Assembly (NCBI GenBank): GCA_964490725.1 | Contig: CAZBDU010000024.1 | Coordinates: 1 to 62,884 of the forward strand | Reading direction: 5' to 3' | Origin: CAZBDU01 sp964490725 | Lineage (GTDB): Bacteria > Spirochaetota > Spirochaetia > SZUA-6 > DRHE01 | Length of the DNA stretch: 62,884 nt | Part shown: piece by piece, positions 34,012 through 43,137 of the stretch | Position numbering within the stretch: position 1 is the first letter of the stretch | Layout: the number at the start of each line of letters is the position of its first letter | Position numbers and translations under genes: made by a program | The notes under the pieces: model-generated | The model's input: the letters and a program-made list of their open reading frames with translations, nothing else | Database searches by the model: none | Told to the model about the DNA's origin: nothing

Positions 34012-35254
34012 GTTTCGATTCCTTCCCCTTCTTGGCAATCCGCTCTATGAATCGGGCCATGATGCGGGCCTGCTCTTCACGCGAACAGTGCGCAGAGGCG
34101 TAGTTCCGTCCGTTGTGCCCCATGCGAGCGGCGGAGTCCGGATCTGCCTTGATGGTCATGACGGCATTGACCAACCCGTCGGCACTTTCCGCGGGATAGT
34201 AGATGCCGGCGTCAGCTACGCTGAGGATCGAACGAGCCTCACCGTCCACAGAGAGAAGCACCGGCCGGCCCGCGGCCATGCAATCGAACAGCTTCGACGG
34301 TATGAACTTTCGATAAATGGGATGGTCGCCAAGGGGCACAAGAAGGGCGTCAGCTGCAGTCATCTGTTGGGCGGCTCCGTCCACGGTCGTCCTTGGCAAG
34401 AAACGGACGTTGCGCAAACCACGATCGACCACGGTTTTCTCAAGGCGGTGTTTGACGGGCCCACTGCCCAGAAACAGAAACAGGACGTCCGGCTGGAGAC
34501 TCGCCAGAGTCGCAGCGGCATCCAGGACGTGATCCAACCCCTGTGCCAGTCCGAGGTTGCCAGCGTAGAGCACAACAAATAGGTGGTTGACACCAAGCCT
34601 CTTGCGGACGTCGGCTCGCACGCAACCCCAGTTAAAGCTCTGGAAAACCGTACCGTTCATGACTCGTTCTACCGGCCGTTTGTCCGTCACCACCCGACGA
34701 ATATGCCTGCAGAAACTATCAGTAACCGCAGCAATTCCGTCTGAGCGCCAGTAGATGAAGCGTTCGAGTCCTCGGGAAAGCGACGCGAGTAGAGAATTAC
34801 GGAGCGCTCCTACTGCCACAGCGACGTCCGGCCAAAGGTCCCGGACGTCGAACACGAATCTGGCACCGGTCACCCGAGCAATAAGCCAACCCGCCGGTCC
34901 GACAAATAGTGGCGGGGAACTAGCGACAACAACGTCAAACGATCTGGCGTACCGCAATGCACCGACAACCGAGCTCACCATGAAGGACAGGTAGAACGCA
35001 AGACGTATCAAAGTACTCTTGTTACGCCGTGTGAAGACCCAGCAGTACAAGACTTCCAGCGAACCGTACGTTCGGCTAGCTACAACGCCCCCACGATACT
35101 CCTCAGGAATGACTCCTTCGGGGTGGTTGGGCTTCTCTGCAACAACCAAAACCTGATGTCCTCGTCGTCGAATGTAGTCCGCGAGAGCGAATACCCGGTT
35201 TGAAGTGGCGCCAGTCTCAGGAAAGAAATACTGTGTCAGGAACAGAACTCGCAT
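33998..35254 (-). CDS. Glycosyltransferase family 4 (WbuB-like)
   Basis: 418 residues from ATG 35254. GT4 two-domain enzyme: MRVLFLTQYFFPETGATSN, VVASSPPLFVGPAGWLIAR, FDVRDLWPDVAVAVG, then the C-terminal donor domain VLYAGNLGLAQGLDHVLDAA, FLGSGPVKHRL and PSKLFDCMAAGRPVLLSVDGEA. The opening resembles WbuB/WcaI-type transferases; WbuB moves L-FucNAc. It precedes and overlaps wecB, which fits a UDP-L-FucNAc pathway. Cytoplasmic face of the membrane. Confidence 0.82.
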   Translation of the reverse strand: MRVLFLTQYFFPETGATSNRVFALADYIRRRGHQVLVVAEKPNHPEGVIPEEYRGGVVASRTYGSLEVLYCWVFTRRNKSTLIRLAFYLSFMVSSVVGALRYARSFDVVVASSPPLFVGPAGWLIARVTGARFVFDVRDLWPDVAVAVGALRNSLLASLSRGLERFIYWRSDGIAAVTDSFCRHIRRVVTDKRPVERVMNGTVFQSFNWGCVRADVRKRLGVNHLFVVLYAGNLGLAQGLDHVLDAAATLASLQPDVLFLFLGSGPVKHRLEKTVVDRGLRNVRFLPRTTVDGAAQQMTAADALLVPLGDHPIYRKFIPSKLFDCMAAGRPVLLSVDGEARSILSVADAGIYYPAESADGLVNAVMTIKADPDSAARMGHNGRNYASAHCSREEQARIMARFIERIAKKGKESKRAGG

Positions 35255-35399
35255 GAACGCCAAATCGTCCAACAGACTGTCGGACTTCACCTAGTATTCA
35301 ATGGATCCGATCACGCTGGATGCCGGGCAGGATCGAACCATGTCCGATCGCGTCCACCGGCGCTGGACGGTGCAGCGACCTTACACCGGTTACACTTTC

Positions 35400-35419
35400 T
35401 TGCCCTTCGGGTAGGGCAA
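35400..35419 (-). promoter_or_regulatory. Intergenic hairpin between two glycosyltransferase genes
   Basis: TTGCCCT and AGGGCAA form a 7-bp stem with a 6-nt loop, 48 bp after the GT gene ending at 35467 and about 145 bp before the next start on the minus strand. No T-run in that direction. Possible processing or pausing element. Confidence 0.3.
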
Positions 35420-35466
35420 AGGTAGGACTACTATCCCCGAAGAGTTGCGCAATTCTTATCGACATC

Positions 35467-36591
35467 CTAGGCCCGGGCCTCGAAGTTGAGAAGTCGGTCA
35501 TAAAGAAGGTTCAATTTCGCCTCCTCGAGCCGCCAGTTGTACTTTTTCTCTACAGCATCTCTTCCGCTGCGCCCCATCTGGGCCGCCTCCTCCTCGTGCG
35601 TAAGGAGATATCGAAACGCGTCTGCCAGACCCTTGGGATCACCAGGCGCAACGACCAGTCCACACTTGGCGTCTTCCACTATGGATCGCCAGAGAGGAAA
35701 GTCCGAAACAACAACAGGCAACGCGGCTGCCATGTACTCAAAAAGTTTCACTGGATACGCGTTTATGTAGTTGGGTTCGCTGTGGAGCACGCACTCCCCG
35801 ATCCGTGCTTCCGCCAGCAATCTTGCGACCTCTGACCTACTCAGCCATCCGAGGTATTCAACATAGCGCCAACCATGCATGCGCTGAACGGAGGCAAACA
35901 AACCAGGTTCCTGGAATTCCCCCGCCAACAAGACTCTGGCTTGACACTCAGGACCTATGATTCCGATCGCCTGTACGAGTTCCACGACACCTCTGATTGT
36001 AGTCAAGCCACCGACGTACACAATCGTTCTTGTACGCTGTCTGTACTTCCTGCTATCAATAGGCTGAAACTCAGAGAGTATCGGGAGATTCTGAACTACC
36101 GTAACCGGCAAAGGACGCAGCGGCTTGCCTTGAAGCGGCTCCGCCACAATTACTGCGTCGAACATTTTCGCCCCTACACGCTGGATGGTCCGCACGGCTG
36201 CCGCCAGTGGCCTTCTGATCAGTCGCGGTATCCAATTCTTGCTGAGGATTTGCGCAGGCGTGTCTTCCTCAATGTCGTATACAACTCTGCGTCCGAGAAG
36301 TTTTAGCACTAGCCCTGCCGGTATGAGTTCCGGGTCGTGAAAGTGGTATAGGTCTGCTTTCTCGGCAAGCGCACATTTGAACACAGCTGTCGTTGTGGTC
36401 AGAAACCTGGCGCTCCGTATAGCCGGCTTCGCAATCGCCCTGACTTTCACTCCATCGAACATACCAGATTCGGCGTGCGGGGCGACGAGGACTACTTCAT
36501 GACCTGCGTGAACTTGACTGATGCACTGCTTGTAGAAGATTCGATGATCAAAACAGCGATGCACACTAGTCATGTGGACAATCTTCGCCAC
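35467..36591 (-). CDS. Glycosyltransferase family 4
   Basis: 374 residues from a GTG start. N-terminal part IVHMTSVHRCFDHRIFYKQC, LYHFHDPELIPAGLVLKLLG, RRVVYDIEEDTPAQILSKNW; C-terminal donor part IVYVGGLTTIRGVVELVQAI, EYLGWLSRSEVARLLAEA, NYINAYPVKLFEYMAAALPV and VVAPGDPKGLADAFRYLL. Typical polysaccharide-assembly GT4. Acceptor and donor unknown. In the low-GC part of the locus. Confidence 0.85.
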   Translation of the reverse strand: MAKIVHMTSVHRCFDHRIFYKQCISQVHAGHEVVLVAPHAESGMFDGVKVRAIAKPAIRSARFLTTTTAVFKCALAEKADLYHFHDPELIPAGLVLKLLGRRVVYDIEEDTPAQILSKNWIPRLIRRPLAAAVRTIQRVGAKMFDAVIVAEPLQGKPLRPLPVTVVQNLPILSEFQPIDSRKYRQRTRTIVYVGGLTTIRGVVELVQAIGIIGPECQARVLLAGEFQEPGLFASVQRMHGWRYVEYLGWLSRSEVARLLAEARIGECVLHSEPNYINAYPVKLFEYMAAALPVVVSDFPLWRSIVEDAKCGLVVAPGDPKGLADAFRYLLTHEEEAAQMGRSGRDAVEKKYNWRLEEAKLNLLYDRLLNFEARA

Positions 36592-37254
36592 TTGTAGATC
36601 CCTTTTCTTTCGAGTCGGCCGAAAATGAACTCAGTTCATGCACTAACGTCCGAATCCAGCAAAGCTTCCCACCACAATTGAACCACCAGACGCCGCGGAC
36701 CAACCCCCTCCCCGAAAGCTGCCTGCCCGCAGGTGCTGCCGCCAGTTCACACTCACACGACCGTGCACGGTCTAGCCGACGATCTTCTGGGATTAATTGT
36801 CCACAACGGTGTGCCGACAATGCATTCGTACCCACGCCACAGCCCGGAGGCATGTCACGGGCTAGTTACACATCCGGTTGTTGCGACTCGCATACCCCGA
36901 AGGCGATGTCTGTCTTCTCATACGCGACATCTATCTCCAACTGTGGAACTCACCGACCAAATCAGCGTAATATTCCCGAACAAATCGTCGGACAAATGAA
37001 GGGCGGTGACATTTGTGACTCTTTTGCACATCCGCTCGCACCATCCGAATGAGCACTCGGGCGAGACACCAGTACCGCTCTTGACCGATCCGTGCTCCAC
37101 CGTGCAGGAGACAGACCCAATCGACAGTCGAGATTGACGCTGTGAAGGCTTGACGCATGTTGCTGGTTTGGTAGCGACTAATGTCAGAGCGATCAGAGCA
37201 GTGTCTTCAGCAACTGTGGAGTGGCTATCACTTCGCCGTTCATAGCCCTGTTCA
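36592..37254. other. 663-bp gap without a convincing gene
   Basis: Between two minus-strand genes, with lower GC. The best frame is 36931-37158 on the minus strand (about 75 codons; IGQERYWCLARVLIRMVRAD, SFVRRFVREYYADLVGEF), which has protein-like composition but no recognisable family, no ribosome site and no matching extension. Possibly the tail of a decayed gene. No hairpins of note seen. Confidence 0.4.
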
Positions 37255-38058
37255 TCAGGCCTGTCCGTCACCGTCGTACCAGCGTCTCAGGTCTCTAAGC
37301 TGTTGGGAAATGTGCGCTCGCGTGACAGCAGGTCTGAGCGTACGATCCACTGCCTCGGGCGCGAGCCCCCATTGGACTCTGATCGGATGACTCCAGACGC
37401 GACCGATGAGTTCCAGCAATTCGGCCTTCGTGACCGGAGGCCAGAAACCGGTCTGTATCAACGGACCGCAATCCGGGAGTCCGTTGTTCCTCATGATTTC
37501 TAGACTGAGCTTAGCCCATTCCAGAGTAGTAAGACCATTCCAGCGGTGATTCGCAAATCCGACCACAGACTCCCGCTGAGCAAGGAACCAACCCATGAGA
37601 CCGTAAGCGGAGGTCACCTCCGGCCCAATGATCGACGTTCGTACAATATAACACCGGTCACTCTCCGCAATTACCTCCGCCAGTGATTTTGATACTCCGT
37701 ACACGTCGTCCGCATCCATGACGGAATCCACTGAATACGGCCCGGCCTTGCCCGAGAATACACAATCAGTGCTTGCATGAATCAGTCTTTGAGTCGACAG
37801 CAACCGGCTCTTGAGTTGCAGAGGAAAGAGCGTGTTGGCACGATAGAGTTCCTCCCTCCGACTAGACTTCTGTTTGGTGCGACCGAGGGCGTTGAGTATC
37901 CAGGGGCACTCGGACTCGCGGACGCTTTCCACCAACACATCGCGAGGCAGGGCTTCATATCTGTGGTCACAGGTCACCACTTCCAACCCCTGACAAGACA
38001 GATAGCGACACAGCACATGCCCTAGCATTCCCCTATGACCAAGCACAAACACTCGCAT
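37255..38058 (-). CDS. RmlD-like sugar-nucleotide reductase (SDR)
   Basis: 267 residues. RmlD-type SDR opening MRVFVLGHRGMLGHVLCRYL, HASTDCVFSGKAGPYS, DVYGVSKSLAEVIAE (Y-x3-K) and RTSIIGPE. Reduces a 4-keto nucleotide sugar, usually dTDP-4-keto-L-rhamnose; no rmlA, rmlB or rmlC is present. With the CapE/FnlA-like dehydratase and WecB-like epimerase it could play the FnlB/CapF reductase role, though the C-terminal cupin domain of those enzymes is absent. Confidence 0.8.
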   Translation of the reverse strand: MRVFVLGHRGMLGHVLCRYLSCQGLEVVTCDHRYEALPRDVLVESVRESECPWILNALGRTKQKSSRREELYRANTLFPLQLKSRLLSTQRLIHASTDCVFSGKAGPYSVDSVMDADDVYGVSKSLAEVIAESDRCYIVRTSIIGPEVTSAYGLMGWFLAQRESVVGFANHRWNGLTTLEWAKLSLEIMRNNGLPDCGPLIQTGFWPPVTKAELLELIGRVWSHPIRVQWGLAPEAVDRTLRPAVTRAHISQQLRDLRRWYDGDGQA

Positions 38059-38258
38059 GTCTCAATCGCACGAAGCCGAAATCGCCGTTGCATCGCCGTT
38101 TGGCGATCTTCCATGACGCCCGAGCACCGGACGATTACCACACGTTGGTATCAAGACCCAACCCGCGTTTTCCATACTGGCACGGTCTCTTAACCCTTTC
38201 CAGGCTCGCGTCACTACTGACGTAGAGCCGCGACAATTCGCAAGACCAGCTCCTGAGT

Positions 38259-39476
38259 CTACCACGGTATCATAACGTTAAGACTACGCTCACGCCTATT
38301 GAGGAAGGAAGTCAGCGCCCAGGACGCGTATTGAATGTCGGGTAGGTTCGAGATCAGCTTTCCCCGCGAAATGCTGGTCAACAGCGCGATGTTGGACGCC
38401 ATGAAGCCCGCGCGGCTAGCCCAAGTCCGTAGATAGTGGCCTACAAAACGAATAGCGATCTGAAAACTGCTCGCATGCCGTGCCGCTGCGATACCCTGCA
38501 AGCTCGAAATGACATCTCCGATCCGACGGGGGCCAAAGACAGCGCAACGTGCATGGAGAAGGGCGACGTTGAAGTACGGCAGCATGTCCTGACGCCCCAT
38601 GGCGTTCAAAGCCTGCACAAGATCTTCAGCCCATAGCGTCGCTCCGCAACAGAACCGCGGCACCATATCGGACCAATTCGTGATGGCCCATCGAGGAAAC
38701 CAAGGTACGTTCTCGAAGCTCCACTCATGTTTTTTCTCGGCACCCGCCCCACTCCCGCTTTCCCTTCCCGTACCTACAATGAACAGTGGGTAGTCGACAT
38801 AGCACATTCTCTTCACCACAGCACATAGTGCCACTGCGCTAGACATGTCTGGAGTGGGGCCAGGGAAGTATGTTCCAGCCTTGTCGCGGACTCGGTCAAA
38901 GACTTCTCTCCGAACTGCCCCATGGTACACTTTCGGGAGACGCCCGAACGAGCTAGCGGCACACCGAGCGCACCTGGCAAGTTCCTCTTCAGGGTCAGGA
39001 TAGCTAAGTTGAGCGGTGAACGGCCTTATCCTTATCGCGCCAGAGAGAAACGCTCCGTAGGTTTTGTATCGGACGTCAGGCCACGCGTACAGTGCCACAC
39101 CGTTGCCTGTAATCGCCTCCAATTTCTGGGCTTTGGCCCAGCGGACGGCCGACATCAACTCAGGGTTGACACCGTCATCGTCGCCTAGGAATCCCACATA
39201 CTCACCCGACGCGAGCTCGAGACCGCGGGAGAAATTCTCCGCCACGTCCAACTTCTCTGACGTTTGATTGTACAGCAGCCGCCCGTCGCTTCGCATTTCA
39301 GCTACGGAACTGAGAAGCGGGTCGCGATCGCTATTGTCTTGAACAACCACTTCCAGTTTCGAATCCGAAATAGACAACAGGCTTCGAATACAAGAAGCCG
39401 CGTATTTCGCTCGATTCCGAGTGGGGATAATGATCGACAGAAGAGGTCTCCCGTTCATTCGACGGGCACGCATCAT
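38259..39476 (-). CDS. Glycosyltransferase family 2
   Basis: 405 residues. GT-A fold: PLLSIIIPTRNRAKYAASCI, LEVVVQDNSDRDPLLSSV, then YVGFLGDDDGVNPELMSAVR, with DDD as the metal/donor motif. The C-terminal half has an unusual long tail with hydrophobic patches near residues 330-370. Adds one sugar to the repeat unit; donor unknown. Its start overlaps the wzx stop by 4 bp (ATGA), which indicates coupling. Confidence 0.85.
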   Translation of the reverse strand: MMRARRMNGRPLLSIIIPTRNRAKYAASCIRSLLSISDSKLEVVVQDNSDRDPLLSSVAEMRSDGRLLYNQTSEKLDVAENFSRGLELASGEYVGFLGDDDGVNPELMSAVRWAKAQKLEAITGNGVALYAWPDVRYKTYGAFLSGAIRIRPFTAQLSYPDPEEELARCARCAASSFGRLPKVYHGAVRREVFDRVRDKAGTYFPGPTPDMSSAVALCAVVKRMCYVDYPLFIVGTGRESGSGAGAEKKHEWSFENVPWFPRWAITNWSDMVPRFCCGATLWAEDLVQALNAMGRQDMLPYFNVALLHARCAVFGPRRIGDVISSLQGIAAARHASSFQIAIRFVGHYLRTWASRAGFMASNIALLTSISRGKLISNLPDIQYASWALTSFLNRRERSLNVMIPW

Positions 39477-41110
39477 GTCCCCTTCCCTCGCGGACCAACC
39501 TCACTGCGGCGCCAGTCAAATACGTGGTACAAGCCCACCCTCAGCCTGTTGCGCAAGTCGCGGGCTAGGCGAGGCGCTGCGACAACAGCACACAGCATCG
39601 AGAGTCCGCCAACCGCAAACAGATAGATGGCAAGCCAGTACCTTGGCATCGACAATAACATCTCGCGCGGCACCAGCAAGACAGACACCCCGACCGGCAC
39701 GATACAGGCCGTACAAGGCAAGACCACGTCAGCAACAAGCCAGCGGAAACCCTCCTTTGTCAGAATGCGACGATGCATAAGAAGAATCGCGGCGGTTTCA
39801 TTCGCTGCACTGATAGCGATCCAGGCACCGGCTGCACCCGGTGCCTGAAATCGAAAGACTAGCGCCAGAGTCAAAGGGACAGAACACAGCGCCGAGACAA
39901 TATTGATCCAAAGAGACAGGGACGGCCAACCAGAAGCGAGTCTAAGGGTGTATGGCATGTGTCCGATAACTTGTGGGATCATGCCAAGGGCAAGAAGCGT
40001 CAGCAACCAAGCGGCTTTAGAGGTGGGAGTAGAGTGTCCTAGCCAAACGGTCAGGCACTCCAGGGGATAAGCCACGAGAATCGCCATCGCCGGAAGGGTG
40101 AACACAGCGACGACCTGTGAGGCGTAGTGATAGGCTGAAGCCAACTGCGTTTCCTCCTGCCGGCTTGCGTGGTGCGTCAATCGCGGGAAGAATGCTTGCC
40201 GAACAGGACCCGCAAGGATCGATTGCGGAACGCGCGCGGCCGTCCACGCGAGGGTATAGTATCCCAGAACCGCCAGTGGTACGGTCTTGCTGAGGACTAT
40301 CCGGTCCGTTTGCGTCATGACAATTCCAACGATGCTCAACCCAAGCATCGACGCCGCGTAGCGCCAGTTTCGCCTTAGAATCCGGAGGCGAAAGTGAGCC
40401 GGGATTTTCGTCGTCTTCAAGTATCGTCCAACCATGGCACGTGTGGTGCACAACTGGGCCAGCGAAATGAGAATCTGCCACGCAAAAAACGATTCGACAG
40501 AGTCCGCCACGAGAAGTACAGCAACAGCACCCAATCCTTGGGCTGTTCCGAAACCAGCTCTCAAGACGTTCGAGAGCACCTGTCGCTCCAGCCCCAACAG
40601 AGCACCCTCATACAAAGTCACTCCCAACTGCGCAAAAATGGCCATACCCATTAGGCGGAGTACCATCGTCAAAGTGTCACTGGAGTAGCTCGTAGATACG
40701 AACCACTTCTGTCCAATTACAGGCGACACCATGACAAACACACTCAGTAGCGCCAGACAGGGCATCCAGAATGCAGTCTCCATCGTCCGCAGTGTATCCT
40801 GGAACTCACTGGGCGCTGATCGCACCGCAACCAGACGAGACATCTCGCGAGTCAAAGCGGAGGACAGACCAAGACCCGCGACTGAAAACACAACCAATAG
40901 TGTGGTGTAGAAGCCGACCAAGGCGTATCCCTCTACGCCCATGAGACGGACGTATAGTGGCACAAAAACAACGTTGCATAGAAGTGCCCAGGTTCTCCCG
41001 GCCAAATTGGCGATCAAGTTATGGTGCACCTTCGCTGGAGGCCGCCGTTTCGGTCTGGGATCCAATCTTGGCTGAAGGTAGAGCTCGCTCCCAGGGTTAG
41101 GACTCCTCAA
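39473..41110 (-). CDS. wzx: Polysaccharide flippase (Wzx-like, MATE/PST superfamily)
   Basis: 545 residues, 12-14 hydrophobic segments (LLCNVVFVPLYVRLMGVEGY, LVVFSVAGLGLSSALTREMS, YYTLAWTAARVPQSILAGPV, others). Moves lipid-linked repeat units across the inner membrane. The TTG at 41110 overlaps the TGA of a small upstream frame; a GTG at 41029 is an alternative start and would remove a basic 27-residue leader. Directly upstream of the GT2 gene. Confidence 0.85.
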   Translation of the reverse strand: MRSPNPGSELYLQPRLDPRPKRRPPAKVHHNLIANLAGRTWALLCNVVFVPLYVRLMGVEGYALVGFYTTLLVVFSVAGLGLSSALTREMSRLVAVRSAPSEFQDTLRTMETAFWMPCLALLSVFVMVSPVIGQKWFVSTSYSSDTLTMVLRLMGMAIFAQLGVTLYEGALLGLERQVLSNVLRAGFGTAQGLGAVAVLLVADSVESFFAWQILISLAQLCTTRAMVGRYLKTTKIPAHFRLRILRRNWRYAASMLGLSIVGIVMTQTDRIVLSKTVPLAVLGYYTLAWTAARVPQSILAGPVRQAFFPRLTHHASRQEETQLASAYHYASQVVAVFTLPAMAILVAYPLECLTVWLGHSTPTSKAAWLLTLLALGMIPQVIGHMPYTLRLASGWPSLSLWINIVSALCSVPLTLALVFRFQAPGAAGAWIAISAANETAAILLMHRRILTKEGFRWLVADVVLPCTACIVPVGVSVLLVPREMLLSMPRYWLAIYLFAVGGLSMLCAVVAAPRLARDLRNRLRVGLYHVFDWRRSEVGPRGKGT

Positions 41111-41241
41111 CAGTTCAGCTCCTTTTGTCGCCGATACACCCGACAGATCAGCCTCTCTGCTGACGCTAGCGGCTTGGATAGTCGCGGTCCGCGCAGGCCA
41201 AGACAGTTCTTGCAGGTGAAGACGCCAGGAACCATCTTCAT
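41107..41241 (-). CDS. Possible small ORF coupled to wzx
   Basis: 44 codons (MKMVPGVFTCKNCLGLRG ... RRQKELNC). The stop overlaps the TTG start of wzx (TTGA), as in coupled genes, and the open frame extends upstream to about 41325. No family recognised. It may be the tail of a decayed gene rather than a functional peptide. Confidence 0.25.
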   Translation of the reverse strand: MKMVPGVFTCKNCLGLRGPRLSKPLASAERLICRVYRRQKELNC

Positions 41242-41569
41242 CGGCTTCCGCAACGCGGGACGGCCGCTCCGAAATGTTGCTCGCGAGCGGCTACGTTGAG
41301 ATGTCTTCCCAGATACACCGGACCACTAGAGATAGGCATTTGTGGACCAGACGGCCATTTTGCGTCGAGCCGCTCAGCAGGTGAAGCGCAACTCCTGCAG
41401 CGCCCACTGGATCGCTGCCTCAGGAAGGTTGGCAGCATCTTCTGCAATCCATGAGACACGCAGCGGTCATGCCTGCATGTCTGCTCTGGGGGAAACATTT
41501 GGGATTGGTCTGGATTGACTGGATGGTAAATTCTCGTGACCGCGACAAGATGCCCACTATTCTTGTCGT
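41242..41569. other. Gap between wzx and the Wzy/ligase gene with decayed coding traces
   Basis: On the minus strand near 41386-41460 one short frame reads SWIAEDAANLPEAAIQWALQ, ELRFTC, then stop, which resembles the C-terminal helix of aldo/keto reductases. It has no extension, so at best it is a remnant. Nothing else seen. Confidence 0.3.
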
Positions 41570-42829
41570 CTAGGCGCATTGCTTCCCCGGCCTTACACAG
41601 AGCAGCCCTATTGCACACCAAAGTATGCGGTTCTCGGCGATATCGTCACTCACCATAGCATATGCCAACGCGTGCAGGACTAGCATCACAGCAATCAGGA
41701 GAAGCTCATCGTGTTGCGCTCGTCGTAGGCTCCCTACCATCAGCAGGCCAGTCAAGAAGAAGAGACACCACAGAAGCAGACCGACGAGTCCGAGCTCCAC
41801 AAGTATCTCAAGCAAGATATTGTGAGGGTGATACTTGATGTCGGGCATGCCCGCGACGATTGGATATGCTCCGAGACCGTAGCCGAGAATCGGTCGCTCC
41901 GTCCAAAGACTAGAGGCAACCGCGTAGTGCTCCAGCCGTGTCCGCGCCGACACGCCCACATCGTGAGTCACCAGCAGTCTGAGTCGCTCCAGTGTTATGA
42001 GCTCGCTCTTGCTCAGGAACAGGTAGAACATCAACACCAGCACAATCGCACACACCGCGAGAGCTCCGCGGCCATACCTGGTCGCGCCTATCCCTGTGGA
42101 CCTAACCCTGAACCCCAAGATGACCGGAACTGTGAGAGCCAAGAGCGTGGCCATCAGACTCCCGCGGCTTCCAATCACGAGTTGGAGAGCTGCCATCATC
42201 GCAAAACCGGCCCACACAGGGACTCTTGACAGCCAGCTGCGCTTCCGATCAATACCATAGCCGTACAGTATCACAGCTCCCATGCCGATCATTCGACCAA
42301 GCCCCAGGTATCCGCCGCCAAGAACATGAATGAAGGACCCTGCCCCTCCGTGAACAAAAGCCCTGATGCTCTCAACAGCAAGCCATAGAGAAAAGACAAG
42401 AAAGGCCAGTAGGAAACGACGAAATCGCAGCCTGTCCGCCGCAACTACTAGGCACGAAACCAGTAGGGGCCAGAGACAAAGTGTACTCAAGTACAGTGCT
42501 TTGGTTCTGGCGTAGTCGTGGCCTGGGCTCCACCATAGGGACAGCAGCGCATAGGCCGCAAAAAGCAGGCCTGGACCGAGGAGTTTTCTAGCTCGCACCG
42601 TGTTGCGACTCTTGAGCCGGAAGAGCGCAATGATGCCAGTGAATACGCTCAGAACGAAAAGCAAGAGTGTTAGATCAACTGGCAGCCGCGAAAGGCGCGG
42701 ATCCGTCTTGAATCGCCCGGCAAACAGGAAGGCAGCAAGGAAAGTCTCAGCAGAAAACAGATGTTCCACTATCGAAACCTGCTCCCTGGCAATGACGCTC
42801 GGAAGATTGCCCGAGGGTTGGGCAGTCAT
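41570..42829 (-). CDS. O-antigen ligase/polymerase family membrane protein (Wzy-like)
   Basis: 419 residues with 10-12 hydrophobic segments. The Wzy_C signature is near the C-terminus: ERPILGYGLGAYPIVAGM, then YHPHNILLEILVELGLVGLL. VIGSRGSLMATLLALTVPVI lies mid-protein. Either polymerises repeat units or ligates the chain to lipid; with Wzx and a Wzz-like protein present, polymerase is more likely. ATG 42829 follows the stop of a decayed frame by 7 bp. Confidence 0.85.
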   Translation of the reverse strand: MTAQPSGNLPSVIAREQVSIVEHLFSAETFLAAFLFAGRFKTDPRLSRLPVDLTLLLFVLSVFTGIIALFRLKSRNTVRARKLLGPGLLFAAYALLSLWWSPGHDYARTKALYLSTLCLWPLLVSCLVVAADRLRFRRFLLAFLVFSLWLAVESIRAFVHGGAGSFIHVLGGGYLGLGRMIGMGAVILYGYGIDRKRSWLSRVPVWAGFAMMAALQLVIGSRGSLMATLLALTVPVILGFRVRSTGIGATRYGRGALAVCAIVLVLMFYLFLSKSELITLERLRLLVTHDVGVSARTRLEHYAVASSLWTERPILGYGLGAYPIVAGMPDIKYHPHNILLEILVELGLVGLLLWCLFFLTGLLMVGSLRRAQHDELLLIAVMLVLHALAYAMVSDDIAENRILWCAIGLLCVRPGKQCA

Positions 42830-42836
42830 AGCCTAC

Positions 42837-43030
42837 TCAACTCTGCAAGTAGCGATGATGTCCCTCATCGCCGGACTCCAGTCGGCTACGCTTGGCATCC
42901 TCTCCTATGCCTCTGTGCATCCGGATGATCCGGATGGCCTCTCCCAGCCAGCGAACCCTGTCACCGTCAGCCAGCGTTTTGCACGGTTCACCAGCGCACG
43001 CCCAATCTGCCTCTTCGAGAAGACAGAGTA
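42837..43030 (-). pseudogene. Unassigned coding remnant upstream of wzy
   Basis: An open frame of about 64 codons without a start ends 7 bp before the wzy ATG. It reads ILCLLEEADWACAGEPC, KTLADGDRVRWLGEAIRIIR and AKRSRLESGDEGHHRYLQS. The spacing and composition suit the 3' end of a former operon gene; the pattern faintly recalls a GT4 C-terminus. Other frames here are shadows. Confidence 0.3.
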
Positions 43031-43137
43031 TACGCTCTCATCAGGCGCATGCGGTCGGCTGCATTTGGTCGATAGGCATGGAGAATGACCGAACAGACAG
43101 AATGTGGACAACAGCCTCAGTCGGGCCAGCGACTACT

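Noticed and set aside
36678..37052. 124-codon plus-strand frame in the 36.6-37.2 kb gap
   Set aside because: No ribosome site, Ser/Pro/His-rich, no family resemblance.
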